DNA of 64,000 nucleotides, from contig NC_015844.1 in NCBI RefSeq assembly GCF_000973105.1, positions 1,298,501 through 1,362,500 of the forward strand, written 5' to 3'. The notes beneath the pieces are model-generated. The model was not told the DNA's origin. It saw nothing but the letters and a program-made list of their open reading frames with translations, and searched no databases. The position numbers were made by a program, and so were the translations under genes. Origin of the DNA: Zobellia galactanivorans. Lineage in GTDB: Bacteria; Bacteroidota; Bacteroidia; Flavobacteriales; Flavobacteriaceae. Positions 18,685 through 27,162 of the stretch are shown piece by piece (positions within the stretch are counted from its first letter, which is position 1; each line of letters begins with the position of its first letter).

Positions 18685-19503
18685 ATGCAAAAACCCAATA
18701 AAAGACTCGAACAACAAACCTGTATTATCACCGGATCAAGTGGTGGTATAGGTGCCGCCGTGGCCAAGGCCTTAGGGACCGAAGGCGCCAATATTGTAGT
18801 CAATTACCGCAGTTCAAAGGAAGCTGCGGAGGAAGTGGCCCACTGGGTCAATTCCCACCAAAGCTGTGGCGAGGCGATCGTTCTAAAGTGCGACGTAAGT
18901 AAGGAGGAAGACGTAAAAGCATTGTTCAAGCAAACGATTTCCCATTTCGGTACGGTCGATGTATGTGTAGCCAATGCCGGCCTACAAATAGACCACCCCC
19001 TACACGAGATGCCCTTGGAGGCTTGGAAAAAGGTCTTGGACGTCAACCTCACCGGACAGTTTCTGTGTGCCAAGGAAGCCATTAACGAATTCCTGAGAAG
19101 GGGCATGCGCGAGGAGGTATCGCGTTCCTTGGGAAAAATCATCCATATGAGCTCGGTACATGAAGAGATTCCCTGGGCCGGCCATGCCAATTATGCCGCG
19201 TCAAAAGGGGGACTCCTTATGTTGATGGAAAGCATATGCCAAGCCTACGCCCCACATAAAATCCGGTGCAACAGTATTGCTCCCGGAGCCATAAAGACCG
19301 ATATCAACAAGGATGTATGGAGCACGGAACAAGGAAAGGAAGACATGCTAAAATTAATACCCTATAAACGTATTGGCGTACCCGAAGACATCGGCAGCGT
19401 GGCCAGTTGGTTGGCTTCCGACGAATCGGAATACATCAATGGTACCACTATTTTCGTCGATGGCGGAATGACCTGCTACCCGGGCTTTACCACGAACGGA
19501 TAA
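18685..19503 (+). CDS. Short-chain dehydrogenase/reductase, glucose 1-dehydrogenase-like
   Basis: A classical SDR of 272 residues: TGSSGGIG (16-23) binds NAD(P), NAG follows in the VANAGLQ strand, the catalytic Ser is in MSSVHEE (about 156), and Tyr170-xxx-Lys174 is in NYAASKGG. The C-terminal DGGMTCYPGF is like Bacillus glucose 1-dehydrogenases, which are often stress-linked. No signal peptide. A second SDR follows 126 bases downstream, with short GC-rich hairpin repeats between. The sugar or other substrate is not certain. Confidence 0.88.
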   Translation: MQKPNKRLEQQTCIITGSSGGIGAAVAKALGTEGANIVVNYRSSKEAAEEVAHWVNSHQSCGEAIVLKCDVSKEEDVKALFKQTISHFGTVDVCVANAGLQIDHPLHEMPLEAWKKVLDVNLTGQFLCAKEAINEFLRRGMREEVSRSLGKIIHMSSVHEEIPWAGHANYAASKGGLLMLMESICQAYAPHKIRCNSIAPGAIKTDINKDVWSTEQGKEDMLKLIPYKRIGVPEDIGSVASWLASDESEYINGTTIFVDGGMTCYPGFTTNG

Positions 19504-19532
19504 GACAACCTATTAGAAATAACGCAAACTAC

Positions 19533-19616
19533 CTCGAGGCAAGCCCACGAGGCATTAAAAGGAATACACCTTGATTACGAGGCAAGCCTCGGAGCATTTA
19601 ATCTCGATTATCGAGT
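19533..19616. repeat. Short GAGGCAAGCC hairpin repeats between two SDR genes
   Basis: Within 84 bases there are two copies of GAGGCAAGCC, each followed within 12 bases by GCATT and A-rich sequence, and a third related hairpin, CTCGATTATCGAG. Copy 1 pairs CCTCG with CGAGG; copy 2 pairs CGAGGC with GCCTCG. It looks like a small REP-type palindromic array and is the only such cluster I noticed in the window. Confidence 0.6.
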
Positions 19617-19629
19617 AAAAACAAAGACA

Positions 19630-20448
19630 ATGGATTTAAATATAAAAGGAAAAACGGCCCTCGTAACCGGAGGGGATTCAGGACTAGGCATTGAAACCGC
19701 CAAGTTTTTAGCCAGGGAAGGCGTCAACGTAGTCTTATCGGACAAAGCCAATGGCAAAGAACTGAGGGACGCGGTCAAACAGGTAGAGAAAGACGCCCAA
19801 GACGGTGCCAAGGTAATGGGTATTGCCGCTGACATTTCAAAGAACCAAGAAGTACTGGACCTCGCCAAGAAAATCGAAGCCGAATTTGGCGGTGCGCACA
19901 TCATTTTCCATTCGGCGGGAGCCCGTGGTGCCGCAGGCGATTTTCTAGAACTGACCGATGACGATTGGATGAAGACCATTGACATCGACCTTATGGGAGC
20001 CGTACGGGTAGCCCGGGCCTTTATTCCCCAAATGCAAAAACTGAAATGGGGCCGTATGGTGCTGGTGGCCAGTGAAAATGCCTTCCAACCCTACGAAGAA
20101 GAGAGTCCGTACAACGCGTGTAAAGCCGGTATCATCAACCTGTCTAAATGCCTATCGCGGGCCTACTCCAAAGAAAACCTTCTTTTCAACTGTATTTCCC
20201 CTGCCTATATAGAAACCCCGATGACCGACGCCATGATGGAAACCTTGGCCAAGGAAAAGGACATTTCGGTAGAGGAAGCCGTGGAATGGTTTGCAAAAAA
20301 CAAACGCCCCCATATTGCCATGGAACGAAGGGGCAAGCCCGAAGAGGTAGCCGCCGTTGTGGCCTTTTTGTGTTCGGAACACGCCAGTTTCGTTAACGGA
20401 AGTAATGTCCGTATCGATGGGGGTGCCGTAGAATCCGCTTTTGGTTGA
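19630..20448 (+). CDS. Short-chain dehydrogenase/reductase
   Basis: A 272-residue SDR with TGGDSGLG (13-20) for cofactor binding, HSAGARG in place of the NAG strand, a Ser in VASENAF and Tyr161-xxx-Lys165 in PYNACKAGI. The long insert around EKDISVEEAVEWFAKNKRP after the catalytic site is typical of 3-oxoacyl-reductase-like SDRs and would shape substrate entry. It ends in NGSNVRIDGGAVESAFG. It is followed 48 bases later by a small unknown gene and is probably co-transcribed with the SDR before it. The substrate is unknown. Confidence 0.87.
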   Translation: MDLNIKGKTALVTGGDSGLGIETAKFLAREGVNVVLSDKANGKELRDAVKQVEKDAQDGAKVMGIAADISKNQEVLDLAKKIEAEFGGAHIIFHSAGARGAAGDFLELTDDDWMKTIDIDLMGAVRVARAFIPQMQKLKWGRMVLVASENAFQPYEEESPYNACKAGIINLSKCLSRAYSKENLLFNCISPAYIETPMTDAMMETLAKEKDISVEEAVEWFAKNKRPHIAMERRGKPEEVAAVVAFLCSEHASFVNGSNVRIDGGAVESAFG

Positions 20449-20496
20449 TTTGATGGCGACGAAAAAAAATGAAATGAACCTTTAAAATTTTAAAAC

Positions 20497-20985
20497 ATGG
20501 AACGAGAACGAAGCGCATGGGAAAATGCACTGAACGAACTTGTAGCACAAACAAAAGCTTGTGAACACACTTACGGTACCTTAATACAATCGGACCGATA
20601 CCCCACCTGGCAGACCTATTTTAAAAAGCGTCATTTTGAGGAACGGGATTTTGATAAAATCTTAGCCGACGAATACCATGCCGTAAACGAAAATAAAGTG
20701 GTCCCCGATATTCGGACAGATACCCCTATATTTGAGCCCTTGGAAAAACAGTTGTTGGAAAAGAACCTATCGGACAGGGAAGTGATTGTTTTAATTACGG
20801 CCAACGAAGAAGCCTTGGTTCTACAATATCAAAACCTTTTGGCCTTTGATAAGTTGCCCAAAACTACAAGTGCCCTGTTACAATCACAGGCAGAAGATTT
20901 GAACAGCACCATTCAAAGTCTGCGAATGGATTACAATACCAAGTATAGGACCGGACCAACAGAAACCCAACCCAGAACGCTATGA
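20497..20985 (+). CDS. Hypothetical helical protein of the stress-gene cluster
   Basis: A soluble, highly charged protein of 162 residues beginning MERERSAWENALNELVAQTK. Predicted secondary structure is mostly helix, with conserved-looking aromatics (YPTWQTYFKKRHF). No catalytic motif or signal peptide is seen and I do not recognise the family. Its TGA overlaps the ATG of a 43-residue membrane protein gene (ATGA), so translation is coupled. Position after two stress-type SDRs is the only hint of role. Confidence 0.65.
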   Translation: MERERSAWENALNELVAQTKACEHTYGTLIQSDRYPTWQTYFKKRHFEERDFDKILADEYHAVNENKVVPDIRTDTPIFEPLEKQLLEKNLSDREVIVLITANEEALVLQYQNLLAFDKLPKTTSALLQSQAEDLNSTIQSLRMDYNTKYRTGPTETQPRTL

Positions 20986-21113
20986 AAAATATACTAAAAG
21001 CCCTACTGGCCGGTTGGGGCGCCAAGAAAATAGGCGGAGGCAAATGCGGATGTATAGGCAGCATTGTGGTTTTTATCATTCTGTACTGGATACTGGGCTA
21101 TGTGATCAACTAG
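20982..21113 (+). CDS. Small membrane protein (43 residues), translationally coupled
   Basis: The frame starts MKNILKALLAGWGAKKIGGG, has two cysteines in GKCGCIGS and then one strong membrane segment, IVVFIILYWILGYVIN, to the end. It is too short for many gene callers. The ATG overlaps the TGA of the preceding gene by one base (ATGA), which supports real translation. Small hydrophobic stress proteins are often of this size, but no family is recognised. Confidence 0.6.
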   Translation: MKNILKALLAGWGAKKIGGGKCGCIGSIVVFIILYWILGYVIN

Positions 21114-21147
21114 GGTTGGCAATAGCGTCAATCTTGATTTTTTTAGG

Positions 21148-21180
21148 GTCAATACAGTAAGGTAAACCACCCCATCTTTG
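21148..21180 (+). promoter_or_regulatory. Putative stress-type promoter without a following gene (GTCAAT-N19-CATCTTTG)
   Basis: GTCAAT at 21148-21153 and CATCTTTG at 21173-21180 are 19 bases apart, the same boxes and spacing as at 724-756. No reading frame follows; a terminator lies about 60 bases downstream, so the product would be a short RNA. Confidence 0.5.
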
Positions 21181-21186
21181 TAACTC

Positions 21187-21272
21187 ATAAGTAGGTTGAT
21201 TACCTATTTCACTTGTGAAATAGTAATTGTATAATTAGTTAAAGGGAGCGTAGGGGTGCGCTCCCTTTTTTA
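21187..21272 (+). ncRNA. Candidate small RNA, about 86 bases
   Basis: It starts about 6 bases after a promoter-like box and ends at a strong terminator. It contains a perfect hairpin CTATTTCAC-TT-GTGAAATAG (21204-21223), an alternative 5-bp stem TAGGT/ACCTA (21192-21206) that would compete with it, an AU-rich single-stranded part, and the terminator. There is no ATG within it. It could instead be the leader or 3' end of something larger, but no gene lies within 570 bases downstream. Confidence 0.45.
21241..21272 (+). terminator. Rho-independent terminator of the candidate small RNA
   Basis: AAAGGGAGCG (21241-21250) and CGCTCCCTTT (21259-21268) form a 10-bp stem with an 8-base loop and a run of T. 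Confidence 0.9.
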
Positions 21273-21607
21273 TGCCCCAATCTTGGGCAAGCCCCATTTA
21301 TACGAAGGTTAAAAAATACTAAAAAGTAAGATTTTACATATTTCAACTGCGAATACAACAACAAACCGCCGATTTAATTTCAGCTTTCTCAAAAGCCCCG
21401 TTGAAAATTATCGAATAGAGGATTTTGAGAAGATTGCACCCCTATTTTTTCTTGAAAAAACAAGAAAAAAACGAACAAATTAAAATTTAAAAAAATGCAT
21501 TCGCCCCCAACCTTTGGCAGCCCTTATCTTCATTACAACTGTCTACATTTTAAAGAATTAAATCCCTGCCAAACGATTGCGTATTCCGCTTATTGAAGCC
21601 TAATAAT
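21273..21607. other. Gene-free AT-rich stretch upstream of the polysaccharide locus
   Basis: I see no convincing gene here. A long A/T hairpin TTTTTTCTTG/CAAGAAAAAA with an A6 loop lies at 21445-21470; because it is flanked by T and A runs it could act as a terminator on either strand, or as an A-tract for DNA bending ahead of the strong promoter at 21608. Confidence 0.4.
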
Positions 21608-21638
21608 TTTGCCCGTTATAGCCGAAATCTTATATTTG
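21608..21638 (+). promoter_or_regulatory. Main promoter of the polysaccharide locus (TTTG-N19-TATATTTG)
   Basis: TTTG at 21608-21611 and TATATTTG at 21631-21638, 19 bases apart, match the Bacteroidota housekeeping consensus TTTG-N19-TAnnTTTG perfectly. The predicted leader to the first gene is about 200 bases, long enough for leader-based control. Confidence 0.75.
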
Positions 21639-21847
21639 TCGCCGTATTTAAAAGGTGCCCATAAGCTAAAAAATTACTATTAAAATCTTTTTAAAACAAT
21701 GAGGTAATGTGTTGAAATTTATTGTTACGGTGACATCAACCATGTATTAAATTCTTACAATGGTCCATTTTGAAATGCACGACATAAAAAAGACTACATT
21801 GCAAACGAACAAGGTGTTCCAGTTGACAATTTACTAGAACTACGGAG

Positions 21848-23203
21848 ATGATAAATGCAAAGAATTCAGACTTAATTTTACCCATATCCGTAACGGCACA
21901 TTTGTGTATCATAAACGGGCTCTTGTTTTTACTTACCCCCGACACCTACACCCATGTCTATTACATTTTACACTACAACATATCGTGGCTGCTCATCACC
22001 TATGGTTTAGGGTACTACGTAAGGGTGCGTAAAGAGCGCTTTATGACCAACATACATAAGATGGTCCAGCTCTATCTTATCTATGGCCTGGCCTATTTTG
22101 CCCTTTTTGGCATTACCGGACGCATTTATGAATCGTTGGAGCACCAGCTCTTTGTCTATTTGACCATATGCATTGCCCTGACCCTGTACAGGGCCCTATT
22201 TTTCTGGGTTCGCCGCAAATACCGTCTATGGGGCGGCAACTCCGTAAAAGTGGTAGTCATTGGCCGTGACAAAAACCTAAAAAAAATACGAAAGGTATTT
22301 GACGAGCCCGAATTGGGCTACCGTTACATGGGTTACTTTGACGATAAAAAATCAAAAAGCAAGACCTATCTGGGGCCGGTCATCGACTGCTTCCTTTATA
22401 TCTTGGAGAACGACATTGATGAAATCTACTGCGTTGCCTCAAAGTTCAACAACAAAGAGCTGCGCAACCTGATCGATTTTGCCGACAACAACCTGATCCG
22501 TATAAAGATCATTCCGGATAACAAGGAAGTATATTCCCGAGGCATGTCGATTGAACTATATGATACGATTCCTGTCCTCAACCTGAGAAAAGTACCCTTG
22601 GATACCGAATTTGCACGTATCTCCAAACGCAGCTTCGACATTCTTTTCTCTTCCCTTGTGATTCTTACCGTACTCTCTTGGCTCGTGCCCATTATGTACG
22701 TATTGATCAAATTGGAATCACCGGGCGACCTTTATTTTAAACAAAAACGGCACGGTCTAAAGCGTAAGACCTTTTGGTGTTATAAGTTCCGATCCATGCG
22801 CCCCTCAAAGGATGCCGACTCAAAAATGGCCACCAAGGGCGATATGCGCGTGACCCGTATAGGCAAGTTTATCAGAAAAACGAGCATAGACGAACTACCC
22901 CAGTTCTTCAATGTGTTTTTGGGCGATATGAGTGTGGTAGGCCCCAGACCGCATATGGAGTTGCATACGTGGGACTATGAAGTGTCGGTAGACAAGTATT
23001 TGGTACGCCACTTTGTAAAGCCCGGCATTACCGGCCTTGCCCAGGTAAAAGGATATCGGGGCGAAATTGCGGAAAAGAAAGATATTCTCAACCGCACCAA
23101 ACTCGATATTTTTTATGTGGAAAAGTGGAGCCTGTTGTTGGATTTACAGATCATAGTACAAACCGTAGTCAATGCCGTACGCGGGGAAGAAAAGGCCTAT
23201 TAG
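21848..23203 (+). CDS. Priming sugar-phosphate transferase for exopolysaccharide (polyprenyl glycosylphosphotransferase, WbaP/WcaJ type)
   Basis: A 451-residue protein with N-terminal membrane helices, a nucleotide-fold-like middle (VVVIGRDKNLKKI) and a C-terminal bacterial sugar transferase domain from about 260. The latter has a membrane re-entrant helix, KRHGLKRKTFWCYKFRSM, TSIDELPQFFNVFLGDMS, VGPRP and KPGITGLAQVKGYRG, which are the diagnostic motifs. It would move a sugar-1-phosphate from a UDP-sugar to undecaprenyl phosphate, starting each repeat unit on the inner membrane. First gene of the locus, behind a strong promoter. The sugar (glucose or galactose type) cannot be read from sequence. 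Confidence 0.93.
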   Translation: MINAKNSDLILPISVTAHLCIINGLLFLLTPDTYTHVYYILHYNISWLLITYGLGYYVRVRKERFMTNIHKMVQLYLIYGLAYFALFGITGRIYESLEHQLFVYLTICIALTLYRALFFWVRRKYRLWGGNSVKVVVIGRDKNLKKIRKVFDEPELGYRYMGYFDDKKSKSKTYLGPVIDCFLYILENDIDEIYCVASKFNNKELRNLIDFADNNLIRIKIIPDNKEVYSRGMSIELYDTIPVLNLRKVPLDTEFARISKRSFDILFSSLVILTVLSWLVPIMYVLIKLESPGDLYFKQKRHGLKRKTFWCYKFRSMRPSKDADSKMATKGDMRVTRIGKFIRKTSIDELPQFFNVFLGDMSVVGPRPHMELHTWDYEVSVDKYLVRHFVKPGITGLAQVKGYRGEIAEKKDILNRTKLDIFYVEKWSLLLDLQIIVQTVVNAVRGEEKAY

Positions 23204-23527
23204 GCTAACGATATAAAACTAGCGGAAATGTTAAATTTCATATTCTTATAAAATGGCCCTCGATTTGTTTTTTATACAGTTTCACAAGCCCCTAATTTAT
23301 ATTAATTCAATAGGCCATCCGCAATTTCAACAGATTGCAAATAAGCTCCTATCCCCTGTTTTATTTAAAGGGAATAAAAGTTTTGGGTATACTAAAAATG
23401 CCGTTTCTTTGACTGTTTTACGAAGCTTTCGAAAAAAGAAAAAGCTTATACTGACATCATGGAATCCTGCTTCACACTCAAATAACCGATTCACTCAACT
23501 TGAAGATTTGTATTAAACCGATTTTAT
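23204..23527. other. Gap between priming transferase and chain-length gene
   Basis: These 324 bases are AT-rich. An 87-codon frame (23253-23516) is present but has no recognisable domain, poor composition for a cytoplasmic protein and no coupling with its neighbours, so I do not call it. A weak -7-like TCGATTTG is at 23263-23270. No terminator is visible, so the operon may read through. Confidence 0.4.
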
Positions 23528-25804
23528 ATGGAACAGACAAACATTAACAAACTACTCTCAAAATACTTTAAACATTGGCCTCTTTTTGCCATTGGGACTG
23601 TTACCTGTTTAGCAGCCGTATTTCTTTACATACGCTATTGGGCAGATACGGAATATGAGGTGGTAAGTACAATTTTGGTAAAAAACAAGGACATTGGCCA
23701 AGGAACCGCTAAAGCAGAGAGCATAAAAGATTTAGGCCTCATCAAAAATTACACTGATGTCGAAGATGAAATTGGCATTTTGCGTAGTACTGGTTTAATG
23801 GAAAAGGTTATTGCTGATCGATCCCTAAACATCAACTATTTTATTGAAGGAAAAGTTCGCGACGTCGAGGTCTACGGTAAAAGCGTCCCAATTGAAATAT
23901 TGGTAGACGAAACGGCTACCGACCTGATATACAATCTCCCTATCCATATAAAGTTCTTAAACGATACCGAATTCGAGTTGGAAACCACCGTAAATGACCA
24001 AAGTTACAAGACACAACACACTTTTGGCGACTTAGTAACTGCACCCTTCGGTACGTTTACCGTTACAGCAAAAGAAAACCACGAATACATTGACAACGGA
24101 AAACCCTTATATTTTGTCATACGCGATACGGATATTATAATCGACGCTTTTCTTAAAAACCTAAATGTTGAACAAATTAACAAAGCGAGTAATCTTCTAG
24201 GAATTCGGTTTGTAAGTGGAAACAAAGAAAAAGGGGAAGCCGTGGTTGCCGGCCTAATAGAAACCTACGTAGACGAAATGATCAAGTACGAAAACGAATT
24301 GGCGGAAAATACGATCAAAATGATCGACAACCGCTTAAAATTACTTTCGGGTGAAATTGAGGGCGTAGAAAAAACCGTGGAAGAGTTTAAAACAAAAAAT
24401 GATCCAAGTAGCGTAGCCAACAATACACAGATTTACATTGCCCAAGCTAACGATTACAAAAAGTTAATTACTGATTACCAAACTGAAATAAATGTTATTA
24501 ATGCCATAGAAACCTATTTACTACAAGGTAACTCAGATGTACCCATTCCTGCAGCCTTGAGTGCCAACGATCCCTCCTTGACCAGTATGATCGAACAGTA
24601 CAATGCAACCCTGTTAGAAAAAGGACAAATGTCTCAGTCTGCTTCGAGCGCCAACCCCATAATCGTCAACTTAGACCGAACTTTAAACGATTTAGGGAAG
24701 GCCATTTTAGAGAACGCCCGTAGTGCCAAAAACCGTTTGATGATTGCCCAGCGCAATTTGCAATCAAATGCCAACAAATACCAGGCCCAGATTGCCAAGA
24801 TTCCCTCAATGGAACGCCAATTGGTAGACATCAGCCGTGATAAGAGCACAAAAGAAAGCCTCTATCTATACTTGCTACAAAAGCGCGAAGAAGAAGTACT
24901 TTCTTTAGCGGCCCCAGTTTCTTCAACAAGAATAGTAAGCTTACCTAGAGCAAATCGCTACCCTGTAAGCCCCAACAAAACGGCGCTTTACTTAGGAGGG
25001 TTACTCCTAGGGCTATTTCTACCTTTCTCAACGGTTTATGCCAAAGAGCTCCTAAATAACAAAATCACCTCAATAGAAGATCTTTCGAATTTAATTTCAG
25101 CACCAATTCTGGGAGAAATAGCTAAAAGTAAAGATGGAGAATTAATATCAACAGAAGGCAATAGTCGCACACCAGCTGCTGAATTGTTCCGTTTACTTTG
25201 CTTTAACTTGGAATATTTAAAAAAAACGGATACGAATCAGACTTTATTGGTAACCTCAACTATCCAAGGTGAGGGCAAAACCTACATCGCTTCAAATCTC
25301 GCCATAACCATGGCTTCAAACGGCGAAAAAGTGGTGGTACTATCGTTTGATTTAAGAATGCCTCGACTAATGAAAAGTTTTGACCTATCCGATACGCCAG
25401 GGTTAACCGATTTTATAATCCAGAAGGACCTCCATAGTTCCGACATCATTCAAAAACACCCCTCCATAGACAATCTCTACCTGATAGGCTCAGGAATGGA
25501 AATCAACCAAGTAGGCCGTTTAATGTTGAGCGAGCGAATTGAAGTTTTAATGGACAGCTTAAAAAAGGACTACGACCGCATCATTATCGACACTCCTCCG
25601 ATTGGACTTATTTCAGATGCTTTCGCACTAAACGCATACATAGATGGCACAATTTACGTGACCCGAAAAAATTTGACTAAAAATGAACATTCCAAGACCA
25701 TAGAATCAATTCATAAGAACGGAAAATTAAGAAATACCATGGTCTTATTAAATGATACCGAAGCTGCCCAAAGTTATGGCTACGGAGTTAAGACCACTAT
25801 TTAA
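23528..25804 (+). CDS. Polysaccharide chain-length protein with cytoplasmic ATPase/tyrosine kinase-like domain (Wzc-like)
   Basis: The 758-residue protein has a membrane helix at about 17-37, a Wzz-type periplasmic region with long coiled coils (about 250-430), a second helix before PVSPNKTALYLGGLLLG, and a BY-kinase/ParA-like domain: Walker A in TIQGEGKT (about 577-585), Walker A' in VVVLSFDLRMPRL and Walker B in IIIDTPPIG. Such proteins set polymer length and help export with an outer-membrane Wza channel. The C-terminal tyrosine cluster that is normally autophosphorylated is almost absent: only two Tyr in QSYGYGVKTTI. The stop overlaps the next start (TAATG). Confidence 0.92.
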   Translation: MEQTNINKLLSKYFKHWPLFAIGTVTCLAAVFLYIRYWADTEYEVVSTILVKNKDIGQGTAKAESIKDLGLIKNYTDVEDEIGILRSTGLMEKVIADRSLNINYFIEGKVRDVEVYGKSVPIEILVDETATDLIYNLPIHIKFLNDTEFELETTVNDQSYKTQHTFGDLVTAPFGTFTVTAKENHEYIDNGKPLYFVIRDTDIIIDAFLKNLNVEQINKASNLLGIRFVSGNKEKGEAVVAGLIETYVDEMIKYENELAENTIKMIDNRLKLLSGEIEGVEKTVEEFKTKNDPSSVANNTQIYIAQANDYKKLITDYQTEINVINAIETYLLQGNSDVPIPAALSANDPSLTSMIEQYNATLLEKGQMSQSASSANPIIVNLDRTLNDLGKAILENARSAKNRLMIAQRNLQSNANKYQAQIAKIPSMERQLVDISRDKSTKESLYLYLLQKREEEVLSLAAPVSSTRIVSLPRANRYPVSPNKTALYLGGLLLGLFLPFSTVYAKELLNNKITSIEDLSNLISAPILGEIAKSKDGELISTEGNSRTPAAELFRLLCFNLEYLKKTDTNQTLLVTSTIQGEGKTYIASNLAITMASNGEKVVVLSFDLRMPRLMKSFDLSDTPGLTDFIIQKDLHSSDIIQKHPSIDNLYLIGSGMEINQVGRLMLSERIEVLMDSLKKDYDRIIIDTPPIGLISDAFALNAYIDGTIYVTRKNLTKNEHSKTIESIHKNGKLRNTMVLLNDTEAAQSYGYGVKTTI

Positions 25805-27162
25805 TGTCATTAAAGAAAAGAGTACTAAGTAATGGATTGGCATCCGTTTTCCAAAAAGGGATTCGGGTGCTGGAACAATTGTTTCTGGTTCCTTTTTTTA
25901 TATCGGCTTGGGGAGCCGCCTATTATGGGGAATGGTTAACGCTGACCATTATCCCAAGTATTATTGCCTTCTCCAACCTAGGGTTTGGTTCCGCAGCAGC
26001 CAATAGCTTTGTCTTAAGCTATGCCGCCGGTCGCAAACAAGAAGCGGCCAACATTAGTAAAACCGGGATATACATTATTACCATCATGGTATTTGTAGCC
26101 ATGATGATAAGTAGCATTGCTATTTTTACACTAGACCACTTTCATGTTTTTGACAAATCCCTTATCGATAGCCAAGAAGCCATCTTAGCGGTCTCTATTC
26201 TAATTTTCGCCCAATTATTGAACTTCTACCTTCAATTGATTGAAGCCTACTACAGAGCTGCCGAAAAAGCTGCCCTGAGCATCAATCTGATCACCTCCAA
26301 AGCCGCCGCTAATTTAGGTGCGGGATTATTGGTCCTACTCCTCGGGTATGGCATTGTAGAATTTGCCATCTCACAACTTCTGGTCATGTTGGTATTTATG
26401 GCCTTATACTGGATAAAAGGCCGTCAGGTCATCGGATTGTTTAAGATACATCGAGGCCAAAGAGACAACACCATTCTAAAAGCCATCACCACCAAAGGCT
26501 TGAGTTATTTGATGTTACCCCTGTGGCAGATCATCTATTTTCAAGGCACCACCTTTGTGGTACGTATTGTTTTAGGGCCAGAAGCCGTTGCCATTTTTAA
26601 CACGGTACGCACCTTGAGTCGTTCATTTAACCAGGTCCTATATATGGTCGAGCCCACTGTTTTCCCTGAGCTGATCAATCAAATTGGAAGAGGGGACTGG
26701 AAGACCGCCCAAAAGATTTTTAGATTAGCGATACTGGGCGTATTTGCCTTATCGGCCGTTGGCTTTGTTTTCTTGGCCGTGTTCGGCCTTTGGTTTTATG
26801 GCATATGGACCAACCATGAGCTTGAAGTCCCCCAAGCCATGTGGTATCTCTTTATTTCAGGCATGTTACTCAATGCCCTATGGTATACTACCGAAATGGT
26901 ATTCCGTGCCGTAAACGAACCTAAGAAAATGGGTTTGTACGGAGTAATTGCAGCGGCCCTATCGGTTCTGCTGACCTATTTATTATCACATCAAATGGGC
27001 CTCATAGGCGCGGCAATAGGTGCCGTATCCCTCGATTTAATACTAGTCTTTCTGGTTATGCCGGAGGGATGTAAAATAATGCGGATGTCTCTTAAAGGAC
27101 TTTTAGTGGATGGTTTTAATGATTTTAAATCTCTTAAAAAACTACATTTTAATCGACCGTGA
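25804..27162 (+). CDS. Polysaccharide flippase, Wzx/MATE-like
   Basis: A 452-residue integral membrane protein with about 12 helices. It opens with KKRVLSNGLASVFQKGIRVLEQ, a polysaccharide-synthase opening, and has the long basic loop (WIKGRQVIGLFKIHRGQRD) found mid-protein in Wzx exporters. Such proteins flip lipid-linked repeat units across the inner membrane. It begins on the last base of the chain-length gene and its end overlaps the GTG of the next gene, so all three are translationally coupled. Confidence 0.88.
   Translation: MSLKKRVLSNGLASVFQKGIRVLEQLFLVPFFISAWGAAYYGEWLTLTIIPSIIAFSNLGFGSAAANSFVLSYAAGRKQEAANISKTGIYIITIMVFVAMMISSIAIFTLDHFHVFDKSLIDSQEAILAVSILIFAQLLNFYLQLIEAYYRAAEKAALSINLITSKAAANLGAGLLVLLLGYGIVEFAISQLLVMLVFMALYWIKGRQVIGLFKIHRGQRDNTILKAITTKGLSYLMLPLWQIIYFQGTTFVVRIVLGPEAVAIFNTVRTLSRSFNQVLYMVEPTVFPELINQIGRGDWKTAQKIFRLAILGVFALSAVGFVFLAVFGLWFYGIWTNHELEVPQAMWYLFISGMLLNALWYTTEMVFRAVNEPKKMGLYGVIAAALSVLLTYLLSHQMGLIGAAIGAVSLDLILVFLVMPEGCKIMRMSLKGLLVDGFNDFKSLKKLHFNRP

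Noticed and set aside
23253-23516. An 87-codon frame between the priming transferase and the chain-length gene
   Set aside because: No domain, no coupling to neighbours and unlikely composition; probably chance in AT-rich DNA.
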